Shown here: positions 39,543 to 49,457 of the stretch, piece by piece
Numbering within the stretch: the stretch's first letter is position 1
How the letters are laid out: each line of letters opens with the position of its first letter
Origin: an uncultured Halomonas sp.
Lineage (GTDB): Bacteria > Pseudomonadota > Gammaproteobacteria > Pseudomonadales > Halomonadaceae
Length of the DNA stretch: 64,000 nucleotides
Direction of reading: 5' to 3'
NCBI RefSeq assembly: GCF_947501415.1
Contig: NZ_CANMVL010000007.1
Span: forward strand, 1-64,000
The notes under the pieces: model-generated
The model's input: only the letters and a program-made list of their open reading frames with translations
Told to the model about the DNA's origin: nothing
The model's database searches: none
Made by a program: the position numbers and the translations under genes

Positions 39543-40658
39543 TCAGACGTCGCGGGCGATCACGTCCTGTTCGGTCTGCTCTTTCTCGCGCACCTTGTCG
39601 CGGATCAGTCGTTCGAGGTCATCGACCAGGTGGTCGTTACGCAGCTTGGAGGCCGGCTTGCCATCGATATACACGAGGTTGGCCGGGGAGCCACCGGTGA
39701 GGCCGATATCGGTCTCCTTGGCCTCGCCCGGGCCGTTGACCACGCAGCCGATCACCGAGACATCGAGCGGCGTCATGATGTCCTCGAGACGCTCCTCCAG
39801 GGCATTCATGGTGCCGATAACATCGAAGTTCTGGCGTGAGCAGCTGGGGCACGCGATGAAGTTGATGCCCTTGGAACGCAGGCGAAGGCTCTTGAGCATG
39901 TCGAAGCCGACCTTGATCTCCTCTACCGGGTCGGCGGCGAGTGATACGCGGATGGTATCGCCGATGCCATCCATCAGCAGCATGCCAAGGCCAATCGATG
40001 ACTTGACGGTACCCGAGCGCAGCCCACCTGCCTCGGTGATGCCGAGGTGCAGGGGCTGCTCGATGCGCGTGGCCAGGTCACGGTAGGCGGCCACCGCCAT
40101 GAAGACGTCGGAGGCCTTGACGCTGACCTTGAAGTCCGGGAAGTCGAGGCGCTCGAGGTGATCGATATGACGCATGGCTGACTCGACCAGGGCCGCCGGC
40201 GTGGGCTCGCCATACTTCTTCTGCAGATCCTTCTCCAGCGAGCCGGCATTGACGCCGATGCGGATTGGAATGCCGTTATCGCGGGCCGCCGAGACAACCG
40301 CGCGTACGCGATCCTCGCGGCCGATATTGCCGGGGTTGATACGCAGGCAATCGACACCCAGCTCGGCGACGCGCAGGGCGATCTTGTAGTCGAAGTGGAT
40401 GTCGGCGACCAGCGGTACCTCGACCTCGCGCTTGATGCGACCGAAGGCCTCGGCGGCCTCCATGTCGGGTACCGAGACGCGCACGATATCGGCACCGGCG
40501 GTCTCGAGCTGGCGGATCTGCGCCACGGTGGCGGCCACGTCCAGGGTGTCGGTATTGGTCATGCTCTGCACCGAGATGGGGGCATCGCCCCCGACGGCTA
40601 CCCTGCCGACGTGGATCTGGCGTGACTTGCGACGGACGATAGGGGATTGTGCGTGCAT
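39543..40658 (-). CDS. ispG: 4-hydroxy-3-methylbut-2-enyl diphosphate synthase (flavodoxin)
   Basis: IspG is the [4Fe-4S] enzyme converting MEcPP to HMBPP in the MEP isoprenoid pathway. The 371-residue protein carries the cluster ligands in the segment [15 protein letters not shown], a third cysteine in [11 protein letters not shown], and the TIM-barrel start [23 protein letters not shown] use ATG 40658; 16 in-frame codons upstream overlap the rodZ end. It depends on Fe-S supply, relevant to the reduced isc cluster at 44427. Confidence 0.95.
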   Translation of the reverse strand: MHAQSPIVRRKSRQIHVGRVAVGGDAPISVQSMTNTDTLDVAATVAQIRQLETAGADIVRVSVPDMEAAEAFGRIKREVEVPLVADIHFDYKIALRVAELGVDCLRINPGNIGREDRVRAVVSAARDNGIPIRIGVNAGSLEKDLQKKYGEPTPAALVESAMRHIDHLERLDFPDFKVSVKASDVFMAVAAYRDLATRIEQPLHLGITEAGGLRSGTVKSSIGLGMLLMDGIGDTIRVSLAADPVEEIKVGFDMLKSLRLRSKGINFIACPSCSRQNFDVIGTMNALEERLEDIMTPLDVSVIGCVVNGPGEAKETDIGLTGGSPANLVYIDGKPASKLRNDHLVDDLERLIRDKVREKEQTEQDVIARDV

Positions 40659-40668
40659 GGTGACGGAA

Positions 40669-41676
40669 TCATTCTCCCAGGGTGAAGCGGGCGACATTGC
40701 TGGCACCGGCGCGCTCGGCGAGGTCTACGCTTTCGCCCTGCCAGACCAGCTCGACACCGGAAGCGTTGCCCACGGTAAGGCGGAAGGGCGGCTCGCCTTC
40801 GACGGTGGCCGTGGTGCCGGGTTCCTGCAGGCCAACGAAGACGCGCTGATTGGTGGCGTCGAAGACCTCGGTCCATGACTGCTCGTTGAAGGTGAACGCC
40901 AGGCGGCCGGCATCGGCCGGCGTAGCACTCGGCTCGCTGCCGGCCGCGGACTCGGCGACTGCCTCGGGCTCGACAGCGGCTTCGGCGCTGGTCGGCTCCT
41001 GTGTCTCGGCGTCGGCGAGTTCCTCGATATTCGGATCCGGCATGACCAAGGAAGCGCTGCTCTCCTGCAAGGCGTCTTCGGCGGCCTCGGCGGGGCTCTT
41101 GGCAGAGGCCTGCCCCTCCGGCGTAGTCTCGTCAGGCAGCGGCGGCAGGCTGTCCGGTTCGGCAGTGACCGAAGTCTCGGTTTCGGTCACGCTGGCGGTG
41201 CCATCGAGCCGGTCAACGGCAACCGGGTCGCTCTTGCCGATGCTCGGCGGCTCGCCCCCACCGCGGCTCTGCCACCACATCAGGGTCAGGCCGATCAGAC
41301 CGGCTAGAACCAGCAGGGAGACCAGGCGGAACAGCCAGGCGCCTAGACGTGAGGGGGGCTTGCTGATCTGAACCGGTGTGACCTGACGCTGGGCGGCGTC
41401 ATGTCTGCCGAAGCGGGCGCGATAGGCCTCCAGCACCGGGGTGTCGTCGATACCGAGCAGGTGCGCATAGGCGCGCAGGTAGCCGCGCCGATAGGTGGCG
41501 ATCGGCACCTCCTCGTAGCTGTCCTCCTCGAGGCCACGGATCACCGCCGGCCTCAGGTTGAGCGCACCGGCCACCTCGGAGAGGGAAAGGCCCTGACTCT
41601 CGCGTTCACGCCGCAGCTGCTCGCCGGGCGAGGCCGTGGCATCAGCATGCAGGTCCTGTTCGTGGGGGTCGCTCAT
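40669..41676 (-). CDS. rodZ: Cytoskeletal protein RodZ
   Basis: RodZ links MreB filaments to the membrane for rod shape. The 335-residue protein has an N-terminal helix-turn-helix of the Cro/CI-like type ([20 protein letters not shown]), one membrane helix at about 110-132, and a long acidic Ser/Thr/Glu-rich periplasmic linker. A C-terminal DUF4115 beta-domain ([21 protein letters not shown]) completes it. It sits between pilW and ispG as in Pseudomonas. Confidence 0.93.
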   Translation of the reverse strand: MSDPHEQDLHADATASPGEQLRRERESQGLSLSEVAGALNLRPAVIRGLEEDSYEEVPIATYRRGYLRAYAHLLGIDDTPVLEAYRARFGRHDAAQRQVTPVQISKPPSRLGAWLFRLVSLLVLAGLIGLTLMWWQSRGGGEPPSIGKSDPVAVDRLDGTASVTETETSVTAEPDSLPPLPDETTPEGQASAKSPAEAAEDALQESSASLVMPDPNIEELADAETQEPTSAEAAVEPEAVAESAAGSEPSATPADAGRLAFTFNEQSWTEVFDATNQRVFVGLQEPGTTATVEGEPPFRLTVGNASGVELVWQGESVDLAERAGASNVARFTLGE

Positions 41677-41705
41677 GGCGGCGCATCCTTGGTGGCGTTC
41701 TCGGG

Positions 41706-42455
41706 TCAGGGCGTGGTGCCACGCCCCTCCAGCTGTTGGGTATAGAAGGCGGCAGTGGTGCCGTCGCCCTGGGCCCTGGCGATGTCGCCGGCCAGCCTCA
41801 GCGCTTCAGGGCGCGGACCGGCCAGACGCATGAAGGCCTCGATCTGTGCTCGTGCCTGGGGCAGTTGGTTCTCGGCATACTCCAGTTCGGCCAGGGTGAA
41901 GTAGCTGCGCGGAGCGCGTGGGTCGATCTCCTGGGCGCGGAGCAGGTTCTGCCGCGCCTCCAGCACCTCGCCGAGCTCACGATGACACTGCCCGAGGTTG
42001 GCGAACAGCTGGGCTCGGTTGGGATACTGGGCATCCTTCGAGGCTCGCTCGAGCTGGTCGCAGGCCTCACGCACGCGACCGCGCGCGTAGAGGAACGCCG
42101 CATAGTTGTTGCGGGCCCGGGTGAAGTCGGCATCGGCCGTCAGCGCCCGGCGGAAGGTCTCGTCGGCCAGCGTCTCTTCGCCCTGGCGCTGGTAGACCAT
42201 GGCCATGGCCTGCAGCGCCTCGGGGTCATCGGGAGCGATCTCCAGCGCCCGGTCCAGCGCCCCCATGGCGCGCCGCAGGTTGTTGCGCTCCAGATAGGCG
42301 ACGCCGAGCTGGGTGTAGGCGTCGGCCGGACTGGTCTCGCTCTCGGCGGAGCCGATCCCCTGTGATTGAGTGGCGCAGCCGGCCAGCCAAAGGCTGCCCA
42401 GTAGAGCAGCCAGAGGCAGCAGCGAGCTTCCGGTGAGGCGTGAGCGGCGAATCAT
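41706..42455 (-). CDS. pilW: Type IV pilus biogenesis/stability lipoprotein PilW
   Basis: PilW (PilF) is the outer-membrane pilotin for the PilQ secretin. The 249-residue protein has a lipoprotein signal with LWLAGC (C27), then about six TPR motifs (for example AYTQLGVAYLERNNLRRAMGAL and PEALQAMAMVYQRQGE). The pilW-rodZ-ispG order supports the name. No other pilus genes are in the window, so an active pilus cannot be confirmed. Confidence 0.9.
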   Translation of the reverse strand: MIRRSRLTGSSLLPLAALLGSLWLAGCATQSQGIGSAESETSPADAYTQLGVAYLERNNLRRAMGALDRALEIAPDDPEALQAMAMVYQRQGEETLADETFRRALTADADFTRARNNYAAFLYARGRVREACDQLERASKDAQYPNRAQLFANLGQCHRELGEVLEARQNLLRAQEIDPRAPRSYFTLAELEYAENQLPQARAQIEAFMRLAGPRPEALRLAGDIARAQGDGTTAAFYTQQLEGRGTTP

Positions 42456-42572
42456 GAACTCCTCCCGAGGATCGACAGGCCCCCACCGGCGGTGTGCCGC
42501 GGACTGACGGAAGCCGGAGGGAGGCAGGGACCCATCAAAGCGTTGTGCCCGGTTGAAGTCAAGGTGGCCCCT

Positions 42573-43700
42573 TCAGTCGGCGTCGAGCTGGATCGACTTG
42601 ATATAGCGCTCGTGCCGACGGGTACGGTCCTTCACCCGACCCACCAGCTGGCCGCAGGCCGCATCGATATCGTCGCCCCGCGGAGAGCGGATCGGTGCGG
42701 TGTAGCCAAGCTCATAGAGCCACTGCTGGAAACGCACCACCTGGTTGCGTGACGGTGTCTCGTAGCCCGAATGGGGGAAGGGGTTGAAGGGGATCAGATT
42801 GATCTTGCATGGCAGCTCGCGCAGCAGCTCGGCGAGCTGGCGGGCGTGCTCCTGCTGGTCGTTGACCCCCTTGATCACCGTATACTCGATGGTGACCACG
42901 CGGGTGTCGTCGCACTTGGCCAGATAACGCTGGCAGGCATCCAGCAGGGTGCGAATGTTATACTTGCGGTTGAGCGGCACCAGTTCGTTGCGTAGCTCAT
43001 CGTTGGCAGCGTGCAGCGAGATGGCCAGGCTCACGTCGAGCTCGTCGCCAAGCTTGTCGAGCATCGGCACCACGCCGGAGGTGGAGAGCGTGACACGGCG
43101 CTTGGAGAGGCCGTAGCCGTCATCGTCGAGCATCAGCTTCATGGCCGGCACGACGTTGTCGTAGTTCAGCAGGGGTTCGCCCATGCCCATCATCACCACG
43201 TTGGTGACCGGGCGGTTGGCAGTATCCTTGCGTGGGCCCACGCTGCGCTGGGCCACCCAGACTTGGCCGATGATCTCGGCGGCGCTGAGATTGCGCTGGA
43301 AGCCCTGCTTGCCGGTGGAGCAGAAGCTGCAGTCCAGCGAGCAGCCCACCTGGGAAGAGACACACAGGGTGCGACGCTTGCCATTGTCGGCAGGGATCAG
43401 CACCGTTTCCACGTAGCTGCCGTCCTCGACCTCCAGTACCCACTTGCGGGTTCCATCGTTGGAGGTGCCCTCGTAGACCACGCCGGGGCCGCGAATTTCG
43501 GCCACCTCGGCGAGCCTTTCACGCAGCGCCTTGGAAAGATTGGTCATGGCCGCGAAGTCATCACAGCCCTCGTGGTGGATCCACTTCATTACCTGGGCGG
43601 CGCGAAATTTCTTCTCGCCGATGGAGAGGAAGAAGGTCTCCATCTCCTGGCGGGACATGCCGAGCAGGTTGGTCTTCTGGGGTGCGGTTTCAGCGGTCAT
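42573..43700 (-). CDS. rlmN: Dual-specificity 23S rRNA (A2503-C2)/tRNA (A37-C2) methyltransferase
   Basis: RlmN is a radical SAM enzyme that methylates C2 of A2503 in 23S rRNA and A37 in some tRNAs. The 375-residue protein has the cluster motif CSLDCSFC (C120, C124, C127), GMGEPLLN, and a late cysteine in DIDAACGQL equivalent to the methyl-carrying Cys. It requires an Fe-S cluster. It is preceded by ndk and followed by pilW. Confidence 0.96.
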   Translation of the reverse strand: MTAETAPQKTNLLGMSRQEMETFFLSIGEKKFRAAQVMKWIHHEGCDDFAAMTNLSKALRERLAEVAEIRGPGVVYEGTSNDGTRKWVLEVEDGSYVETVLIPADNGKRRTLCVSSQVGCSLDCSFCSTGKQGFQRNLSAAEIIGQVWVAQRSVGPRKDTANRPVTNVVMMGMGEPLLNYDNVVPAMKLMLDDDGYGLSKRRVTLSTSGVVPMLDKLGDELDVSLAISLHAANDELRNELVPLNRKYNIRTLLDACQRYLAKCDDTRVVTIEYTVIKGVNDQQEHARQLAELLRELPCKINLIPFNPFPHSGYETPSRNQVVRFQQWLYELGYTAPIRSPRGDDIDAACGQLVGRVKDRTRRHERYIKSIQLDAD

Positions 43701-43768
43701 GGCGTTCAGCGGGTCGGGGAAGGGGGGAGCGCAGGGGGGCGGGGACAGGGCCCCGCCCGGAGTCTCGA

Positions 43769-44194
43769 TCAGCGCGGGCAGATCTCGTCGGCGCCGAAGA
43801 AGTAGGCGATCTCGCGCTCGGCGGACTCGGGGGAGTCGGAGCCGTGCACGGCATTGGCGTCGATGGTCTCGGCGAAGTCGGCGCGGATGGTGCCCGGCGC
43901 GGCTTCCTTGGGGTTGGTGGCACCCATCAGCTCACGGTTCTTGGCGATGGCGTCGTCGCCCTCGAGCACCTGCACGACCACCGGACCGGAGGTCATGAAG
44001 CCGACCAGATCCTTGAAGAACGGGCGCTCCTTGTGCTCGGCGTAGAAGCCGCCGGCCTTGTCGTCGTCCAGCTTGAGCATCTTGGCGGCCACGACCTGAA
44101 GGCCAGCCTTCTCGAAGCGGGAGATGATCTCGCCGATGGCGTTCTTGGCGACGGCGTCGGGCTTGATGATGGACAGGGTGCGCTGGGTAGCCAT
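43769..44194 (-). CDS. ndk: Nucleoside diphosphate kinase
   Basis: Ndk transfers the gamma phosphate between nucleoside triphosphates and diphosphates. The 141-residue protein is full length with [10 protein letters not shown] at the start and the active-site H117 in NAVHGSDS. It has KSD-free short bacterial form typical of proteobacteria. A GC-rich hairpin (GGGCGGGG/CCCCGCCC at 43737-43758) follows the gene and may end its transcript. It lies between iscA and rlmN; in relatives the hsc and fdx genes stand in front of it. Confidence 0.97.
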   Translation of the reverse strand: MATQRTLSIIKPDAVAKNAIGEIISRFEKAGLQVVAAKMLKLDDDKAGGFYAEHKERPFFKDLVGFMTSGPVVVQVLEGDDAIAKNRELMGATNPKEAAPGTIRADFAETIDANAVHGSDSPESAEREIAYFFGADEICPR

Positions 44195-44426
44195 GGGCTT
44201 GTCTCCAGTAAGGGTGATGGATATCGATGGATAGCGCCACGCCGCCCTCTGGCTTGCGGCAAGCAGGGCGGCGCGGTGAATCGGGTGATGCGGCTCGGCG
44301 TCCGATGGTTCGGCGGTGCGCCGACTGGGCGGGGATTATAGCGTCCCGGGGCGGCGTTGAACAATCGTCGCCGCCTCTGGGTGGTCAGCGCCGGCCGAGC
44401 CGTTCGAGGTCGTATCGGTGACAGGT

Positions 44427-44753
44427 CTAGACGGTGAAGCTCTCACCGCAGCCGCATTCATCCTTGACGTTGGGGTTGTTGAAGCGGAAATAGCGGTTGA
44501 GCCCCTCGTTGACGTAGTCGACCTCGCTGCCATCGAGCATCTCCAGGGCGTCAGGCGCGACAAAGACCTTGACCCCATGCTCCTCGAAGCAGGTGTCATC
44601 ATTGGCCGCCTCGTCGGCGAAGTCGAGCACGTAGCTGTAGCCGGAACAGCCACTGGGCTTGACCGACACACGCAGTCCAAGGCCCTGGCCGCGCTCGTCG
44701 AGTACCCGACGAATCTGCTCGGCGGCGGCGTCGGTGATAGTGAGATGCGACAT
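44427..44753 (-). CDS. iscA: A-type iron-sulfur carrier IscA
   Basis: IscA carries Fe-S clusters or iron to target proteins. The 108-residue protein has the three ligand cysteines C36 (SGCSGYSY), C100 and C102 (DECGCGESF). The sequence and the NPNVKDECGCGESF ending match IscA rather than ErpA. It follows iscS after 55 bases. In most relatives iscU lies between the two, and hscB, hscA and fdx follow; none of these is present here. Confidence 0.93.
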   Translation of the reverse strand: MSHLTITDAAAEQIRRVLDERGQGLGLRVSVKPSGCSGYSYVLDFADEAANDDTCFEEHGVKVFVAPDALEMLDGSEVDYVNEGLNRYFRFNNPNVKDECGCGESFTV

Positions 44754-44808
44754 GGGTCTCTCTCCTGTTGTGAATGCTGTTGCAGGGGGTGCGCCAGTCA
44801 TGAGCGCG

Positions 44809-45966
44809 TCATCTGGCCTGGCGGCGCAAGCCGACCAGGGCGTGGCGCAAGGCCTCCAGGGCTCGATCGATGTCGGCCTCGGTAGTGAAGCGTCCGAAGC
44901 TGAAGCGCAGCGAGGCGAGCGCCAGCGCCCGCGGTAGACCGATGCCCTTCAGTACATAGGATGGCTCCACGCTCGCCGAGTTGCATGCCGAGCCGGTGGA
45001 GAGGGCGATATCGCGCAGTGCCATCAATAGCGATTCGCCCTCCACGCCCGCGAAGGCCAGATTGAGAATATTGGGCACGGAGGCATCCACTGCAGTGTTG
45101 CAGTGGATGCCGTCGAGGTCGGCGAGCCCCTCGAGCAGGCGGTCGCGCAGTGCCTCGATGCGCGCCTGGTCGGCAGCACCCTCGGTGCCGGCGAGGGCGA
45201 AGGCCTCGCCCATCCCGACGATCTGATGGGTCGGCAGGGTGCCGGAGCGCATGCCCCGCTCGTGGCCGCCGCCGTGAATCAATGCCTCCAGTCGAATATC
45301 GGGGTGGCGCCGCACATAGAGGGCGCCGACGCCCTTGGGCCCGTAGGCCTTGTGCCCCGAGAGCGACATCAGGTCGATGCCGAGACGCTGTACATCGAGG
45401 TCCAGGCGGCCTACCGCCTGGGCGGCATCGACGTGGAAGGCGGCGCCACCGGCGTGGGCCACCTCGGCCAGGGCCGCCAGGTCGTGGATCACTCCCAGCT
45501 CGTTGTTCACCGCCATCAACGATACCAGCACGGTGTCCTCGCGCATCGCTTCGCGCAGCTGTGCCGGGCTGATCCGGCCGTCGTGGGCCGGCGTCAACCA
45601 GGTGACGTCGAAGCCCTCGGCCTCCAGGGCGTGGGCGGTATCCACCACCGCCTTGTGTTCGATCACCGAGGTGATCAGGTGGCGGCCGCGGTGGCGGTTG
45701 GCACGCAGGAAGCCGGTCAGGGCCAGGTTGTCGGCCTCGGTGGCGCCGCTGGTCCAGACGATCTCGCGAGGGTCGGCGCCGATCAAGTCGGCCACCTGAC
45801 GACGGGCATTCTCCACCGCCTGCTCGGCCTGCCAGCCCAGCATATGGCTGCGCGAGGCGGGGTTGGCGAAGATGCCATCGAAGGTCAGGTGGCGCGCCAT
45901 CAGCTCGGCGACTCGGGGGTCGACGGGGGTGGTGGCGGCGTAGTCGAGATAGACGGGTGTGGTCAT
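44809..45966 (-). CDS. iscS: Cysteine desulfurase IscS, short form
   Basis: IscS takes sulfur from cysteine for Fe-S clusters and tRNA thiolation. The 385-residue protein aligns residue for residue with E. coli IscS, including the PLP lysine K206 ([10 protein letters not shown]) and the catalytic C328 ([10 protein letters not shown]). It stops at RRQAR, about 20 residues short: the tail that in E. coli contacts IscU is absent. That agrees with the missing iscU gene. The enzyme probably still serves tRNA thiolation. The ATG at 45966 is fixed by [14 protein letters not shown]. Confidence 0.95.
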   Translation of the reverse strand: MTTPVYLDYAATTPVDPRVAELMARHLTFDGIFANPASRSHMLGWQAEQAVENARRQVADLIGADPREIVWTSGATEADNLALTGFLRANRHRGRHLITSVIEHKAVVDTAHALEAEGFDVTWLTPAHDGRISPAQLREAMREDTVLVSLMAVNNELGVIHDLAALAEVAHAGGAAFHVDAAQAVGRLDLDVQRLGIDLMSLSGHKAYGPKGVGALYVRRHPDIRLEALIHGGGHERGMRSGTLPTHQIVGMGEAFALAGTEGAADQARIEALRDRLLEGLADLDGIHCNTAVDASVPNILNLAFAGVEGESLLMALRDIALSTGSACNSASVEPSYVLKGIGLPRALALASLRFSFGRFTTEADIDRALEALRHALVGLRRQAR

Positions 45967-45998
45967 GGCCTCGGATAGTCTCGAGTTCGGCCTGGCGA

Positions 45999-46469
45999 TC
46001 ACGTCGCCGAGGCGAGGATGCCGTCACCATCGAGGCGACGACGTTGACGGCCGGCGATCCGCTGGATCTCCTGGCGATCGGCCAGTTGGCCGAGGGTGAC
46101 GCCGTCCAGGAAACCGTGGATATGTTCCGACAGCTCGCACCACAAATGGTGAGTAAGGCAGGTATCCCCCTGCTGGCAGTCGGAAAGGCCTCCGCATCTG
46201 GTAGCATCCACCGACTCATCCACGGCGTCGATCACCCGGGCCACGGAGATCGCTTCCGGCTCCTGGGCCAGCAGATAGCCGCCGCCAGGGCCGCGCACGC
46301 TCTTCACCAGTCCGCCACGGCGCAGGCGGGCGAACAGTTGCTCGAGGTAGGAGAGCGAGATCTCCTGGCGCCGTGAGATATCGGCCAGACAGATGGGCCC
46401 GCTATGGGCATTCATGGCCAGGTCGAGCATGGCGGTGACGGCGTAGCGTCCCTTGGTGGTCAGGCGCAT
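45999..46469 (-). CDS. iscR: Fe-S cluster-responsive regulator IscR
   Basis: IscR is an Rrf2-family repressor that senses Fe-S status by binding a [2Fe-2S] cluster. The 156-residue protein has the winged-helix start [15 protein letters not shown], the recognition region [19 protein letters not shown], and intact cluster ligands C92, C98, C104 and H107. The frame is open upstream but the extra 34 residues are not part of the family. It is the first gene of iscR-iscS-iscA and has a promoter with a likely IscR site at 46542-46573. Confidence 0.95.
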   Translation of the reverse strand: MRLTTKGRYAVTAMLDLAMNAHSGPICLADISRRQEISLSYLEQLFARLRRGGLVKSVRGPGGGYLLAQEPEAISVARVIDAVDESVDATRCGGLSDCQQGDTCLTHHLWCELSEHIHGFLDGVTLGQLADRQEIQRIAGRQRRRLDGDGILASAT

Positions 46470-46541
46470 GGCGTCCTCGGCACCGCCGGAGCGGCGTTGG
46501 GTCATCATCGGCTCGCTGGGGAGCGCGCGGGTCGAAACGGC

Positions 46542-46573
46542 ATTATGGGAAAGACCGAGTGACAAGGTCAACC
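46542..46573 (-). promoter_or_regulatory. Promoter of iscR with putative type 1 IscR site
   Basis: On the minus strand TTGACC (46566-46571) and CATAAT (46542-46547) are spaced 18 bases and form a good sigma-70 promoter. The stretch TTGACCTTGTCACTCGG overlapping the -35 element resembles the type 1 IscR site in front of iscR in other gammaproteobacteria. It overlaps the cysE stop codon. Autoregulation is inferred. Confidence 0.65.
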
Positions 46574-47437
46574 ATTCGTGCCGGACCCCTCGTCGGCCCG
46601 ATCGCGCCTGTCTTCGGAAGCAGGGGTTTTCTCGGGCTCCTTCTCGGGGGTCTTGCAGGGATCATCGAGTACCTCGGCGAAGTCCTCGTCGCGCAGCTCG
46701 GGCATCTCCCCGGCACGGTAGCTGGCGTCGACCTTGCGCAGGGTCTGGCACATGCGCTCGAGACGCTCATCCACGGCGTGCATATGATCGAGCATCGCCT
46801 GAATGGAACGCGCCACCGGGTCGGGCATATCCTCGCTGACCCCGTAGGCGTCGAAGCCGAACTTGCGACGAATTGCCTCGCGGCGACCAGGATCGACGTC
46901 CAGGGTGTCGGCGGTATCCGGCTCCTCGCGCTTGACGATCTTGCCGGGTATGCCCACCACGGTGGCGCCGGCCGGTACCTCCTTGGTGATCACGGCGTTG
47001 GAGCCGATCTTGGCGCCGGTGCCGACGCTGAAGGGACCGAGGATCTTGGCGCCCGCACCGACGATCACGCCATCCTCCAGGGTGGGGTGGCGTTTGCCCT
47101 TGTTCCAGCTGGTGCCGCCCAGGGTTACTCCCTGGTAGAGGGTGACGTCGTCGCCCACCCTGGCGGTCTCGCCGATCACCACGCCCATGCCGTGGTCGAT
47201 GAAGAAGCGCCGGCCGATGGTGGCACCCGGGTGGATCTCGATGCCGGTGAGCCAGCGCGAGAAGGTGGAGAGGCTGCGGGCCAGCCAGCGCAGGTTGGCG
47301 CGCCACAGGCGATGGCTCAGGCGGTGGAGCAGCAGGGCGTGCAGGCCCGGGTAGTTGGTCAGCACTTCGAGGAAGTTGCGCGCCGCCGGGTCACGGTCGA
47401 AAACGCTGTTGATGTCCTCACGCAGGCGTTGAAACAT
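46568..47437 (-). CDS. cysE: Serine O-acetyltransferase
   Basis: CysE makes O-acetylserine, the precursor of cysteine and thus of IscS sulfur. The 289-residue protein has the left-handed beta-helix repeats ([64 protein letters not shown]) with the catalytic His and Asp in them. It has a charged C-terminal extension of about 110 residues after the hexapeptide domain, unlike E. coli CysE; this is the EpsC-like form common near iscR. It lies between trmJ and iscR. Confidence 0.93.
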   Translation of the reverse strand: MFQRLREDINSVFDRDPAARNFLEVLTNYPGLHALLLHRLSHRLWRANLRWLARSLSTFSRWLTGIEIHPGATIGRRFFIDHGMGVVIGETARVGDDVTLYQGVTLGGTSWNKGKRHPTLEDGVIVGAGAKILGPFSVGTGAKIGSNAVITKEVPAGATVVGIPGKIVKREEPDTADTLDVDPGRREAIRRKFGFDAYGVSEDMPDPVARSIQAMLDHMHAVDERLERMCQTLRKVDASYRAGEMPELRDEDFAEVLDDPCKTPEKEPEKTPASEDRRDRADEGSGTNG

Positions 47438-47557
47438 GCAGCGGTCCTTGGGCTTGGATGGGCAGGGCGGCAGCCGCCGCGGATGGTCATTTTAGTGTGG
47501 GGGCGCCGGTGAAGGCCTTCAAGGCGAATCGGGGCTTTTCACCGGTGCTTTGCCTCT

Positions 47558-48307
47558 TCAGTCATCGCGTGGCGGGGCGAGCTTCTCGGTCTCCGTGAGG
47601 ATGCCGCGCAGGATATTGAGCTCCATGCGCTCGGGGCGGGCCCGCAGGGTAAAGCGGCGCAGCCGGGCCATCAGCTGGCGAGGCTTGGCCGGGTCATGGA
47701 AACCGATGGCGACGAGAGTGCGCTCCAGGTGGGCGAAGTAGTGCTCGAGCTCGGCATGACTGGCCAGGACCTGGTCGGGATTCGTGGGCTCATCGGTATC
47801 GGCAGGCTCACTTGTCAGCCAGGCCTGGCGGCATTCATAGGCGAGCACCTGCACCGCCGCGGCCAGGTTCAGCGAGCTGAAGTCGGGGTTGGTGGGGATG
47901 TGCACATGAGCATGACAGCGCTGCAGCTCGGCATTGGTCAGGCCGCTGTCCTCGCGACCGAATACCAGCGCCACCCGGGCATCAGGCTCGACCAGCTCCG
48001 CGGGCAGGCGGTCACCCACCTCACGTGGCGAGAGCATCGGCCAGGGGAGGGTGCGCGAACGGGCGCTGGCGCCCACCGTCAGGGTGCAGTCGGCGACGGC
48101 CTCCTCCAGAGTGCCGACCACTCGGGCGGCGTGTACCAGGTGGTCGGCACCCGAGGCGCGCGATACGCTCTCGGCGGTGATCGGCTCACAACGTGGTGCC
48201 ACCAGGCTCAGGTCGGCCAGGCCCATATTGTGCATGGCGCGGGCGGTGGCGCCGATATTGCCGGGGTGGCTGGTGCCGATCAGGACGATTCGGATGCGCT
48301 CGAGCAT
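47558..48307 (-). CDS. trmJ: tRNA (cytidine/uridine-2'-O-)-methyltransferase TrmJ
   Basis: TrmJ methylates the 2'-OH of position 32 in tRNAs. The 249-residue SPOUT enzyme has RIVLIGTSHPGNIGATARAMHNMG at the N-terminus and ARVALVFGREDSGLTNAEL in the middle. The IPTNPDFSSLNLAAAVQVLAYE segment forms the knot and SAM site. Order trmJ-cysE-iscR with suhB divergent is typical for gammaproteobacteria. Confidence 0.95.
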   Translation of the reverse strand: MLERIRIVLIGTSHPGNIGATARAMHNMGLADLSLVAPRCEPITAESVSRASGADHLVHAARVVGTLEEAVADCTLTVGASARSRTLPWPMLSPREVGDRLPAELVEPDARVALVFGREDSGLTNAELQRCHAHVHIPTNPDFSSLNLAAAVQVLAYECRQAWLTSEPADTDEPTNPDQVLASHAELEHYFAHLERTLVAIGFHDPAKPRQLMARLRRFTLRARPERMELNILRGILTETEKLAPPRDD

Positions 48308-48647
48308 GGGTCAGGGTCCGGTGCTACTGGAAGTTTAGGGGCGCAGTCTAGCATGCGAGCGTCCAGGGCTATCGCAGTTCCCGACAAGGTGATCGTGAAA
48401 GGCGCCGGGGACAGGTCGGAGAGGGGGTCCGAGGACCAGGGATGGCCGAGGTAGCCTACAGGGAAGTACTCGTAGCGCCCCCTCGAAGGCCTGTCGCCGG
48501 AACAGCCTTGAGCGGTACTGCCATCTGCGATAGCCCTTGTGAGGGCCGCCGTGGATGGCGCGTCCCGAGCGCTTCTGCTAGGATTCGCGACATCGTTTCG
48601 AGTGAACGTCCCGTTCTTTAACACCACCGACTCCCCAAGGCCCGATC
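48308..48647. other. Divergent intergenic region between trmJ and suhB
   Basis: This 340-base stretch has no gene. About half of it is the repeat element at 48365-48537. The rest holds the promoter regions: TAGGAT at 48579-48584 is a possible -10 for suhB, without a convincing -35. Confidence 0.5.
48365..48537. repeat. Structured intergenic repeat, copy 3, with 13-bp terminal inverted repeats (MITE-like)
   Basis: The element is bounded by AGGGCTATCGCAG (48365-48377) and its exact inverse CTGCGATAGCCCT (48525-48537). Inside are nested stems: GGGGACAGG (48407-48415) with CCTGTCGCC (48490-48498), one mismatch, and GAGGGGG (48421-48427) with CCCCCTC (48478-48484), perfect. The core, read on the minus strand, contains TACTTCCCTGTA as in copy 1. 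It lies between divergent trmJ and suhB. No transposase is encoded. Confidence 0.75.
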
Positions 48648-49442
48648 ATGCATCCGATGGTCCAATACGCGCTGCGCGCCGCTCGCAGTGCCGGAGAACA
48701 GTTCCTGCGCATCCGTGAGCGTATCGAGAACTCCCACCAAGAGCACAACCTCGAGCGTCTGCTGCAAGATGCCGCGCGCAACGCCGAGACGTTGATCGTG
48801 CGTCAGCTCTCCCGCGGTTATCCCCAGCACGGCGTCGTCGGTCGATTCACGCCTCACCGTGAAGGTGAAGGCGAGGGGCGCGATGTGCTGTGGCGCATCG
48901 AACCCTTCCATGGCTACTCCAACCTCGAGGTGGCTGCCCCCGGCTTCGCGCTGTCGCTGGTCTGCCTGATCAAGGGTCGTGCGGAGCATGCGGTGGTGAT
49001 CTGTCCCTTCAGCGACGACGAGTACCTGGCCAGCCGGGGTCGTGGTGCCCAGCACAACGGCAAGCGTATCCGTGTGCCTGGCCGCCATGCCGTGACCGGC
49101 ACGCGCATTGCCATGGGACTGCCCGACGCCACCCTGCGTAGCCGCCATCTGCCCGCCTATCTGACCCTGGTGCAGCAGTTGGGCCCGCTTATCGAGATGC
49201 AGCGTGCCACCGGCAGCGGCCTGCTCGACCTCGCCGAGCTCGCTTCCGGTCGTGCCGATGCCGCCTTCGTGCTGGGGCTGGAGGAGCAGGAGCTGCATGT
49301 CGGCAGCCTGCTGCTCAAGGAGTCCGGCGCACTGATGGGGACCCCGGATGGTCAGCCCCTGGTGGAAGCGGATGGTCGGCTGATGGCCGCCGGTCCGCGC
49401 CTCTACAAGGCGCTGGTACAGCAGCTCAAGCCGCACTTCTAG
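48648..49442 (+). CDS. suhB: SuhB-like inositol monophosphatase family protein, catalytic residues lost
   Basis: SuhB of E. coli has inositol monophosphatase activity and, separately, acts as a Nus factor in rRNA antitermination. This 264-residue protein aligns end to end with it (MHPM start, SRGYPQH, RGRGAQHNGKR, TGSGLLDLAELASGRAD). The metal ligands are replaced: the E-E motif is VGRF at 64-67; the DPLDGT motif reads EPFHGY at 85-90; and the final WD motif Asp is Glu (E215 in EEQELHVG). It should be enzymatically inactive. The frame is intact, so an antitermination role is likely retained. Confidence 0.9.
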   Translation: MHPMVQYALRAARSAGEQFLRIRERIENSHQEHNLERLLQDAARNAETLIVRQLSRGYPQHGVVGRFTPHREGEGEGRDVLWRIEPFHGYSNLEVAAPGFALSLVCLIKGRAEHAVVICPFSDDEYLASRGRGAQHNGKRIRVPGRHAVTGTRIAMGLPDATLRSRHLPAYLTLVQQLGPLIEMQRATGSGLLDLAELASGRADAAFVLGLEEQELHVGSLLLKESGALMGTPDGQPLVEADGRLMAAGPRLYKALVQQLKPHF

Positions 49443-49457
49443 GCGGATGAGCTCATG

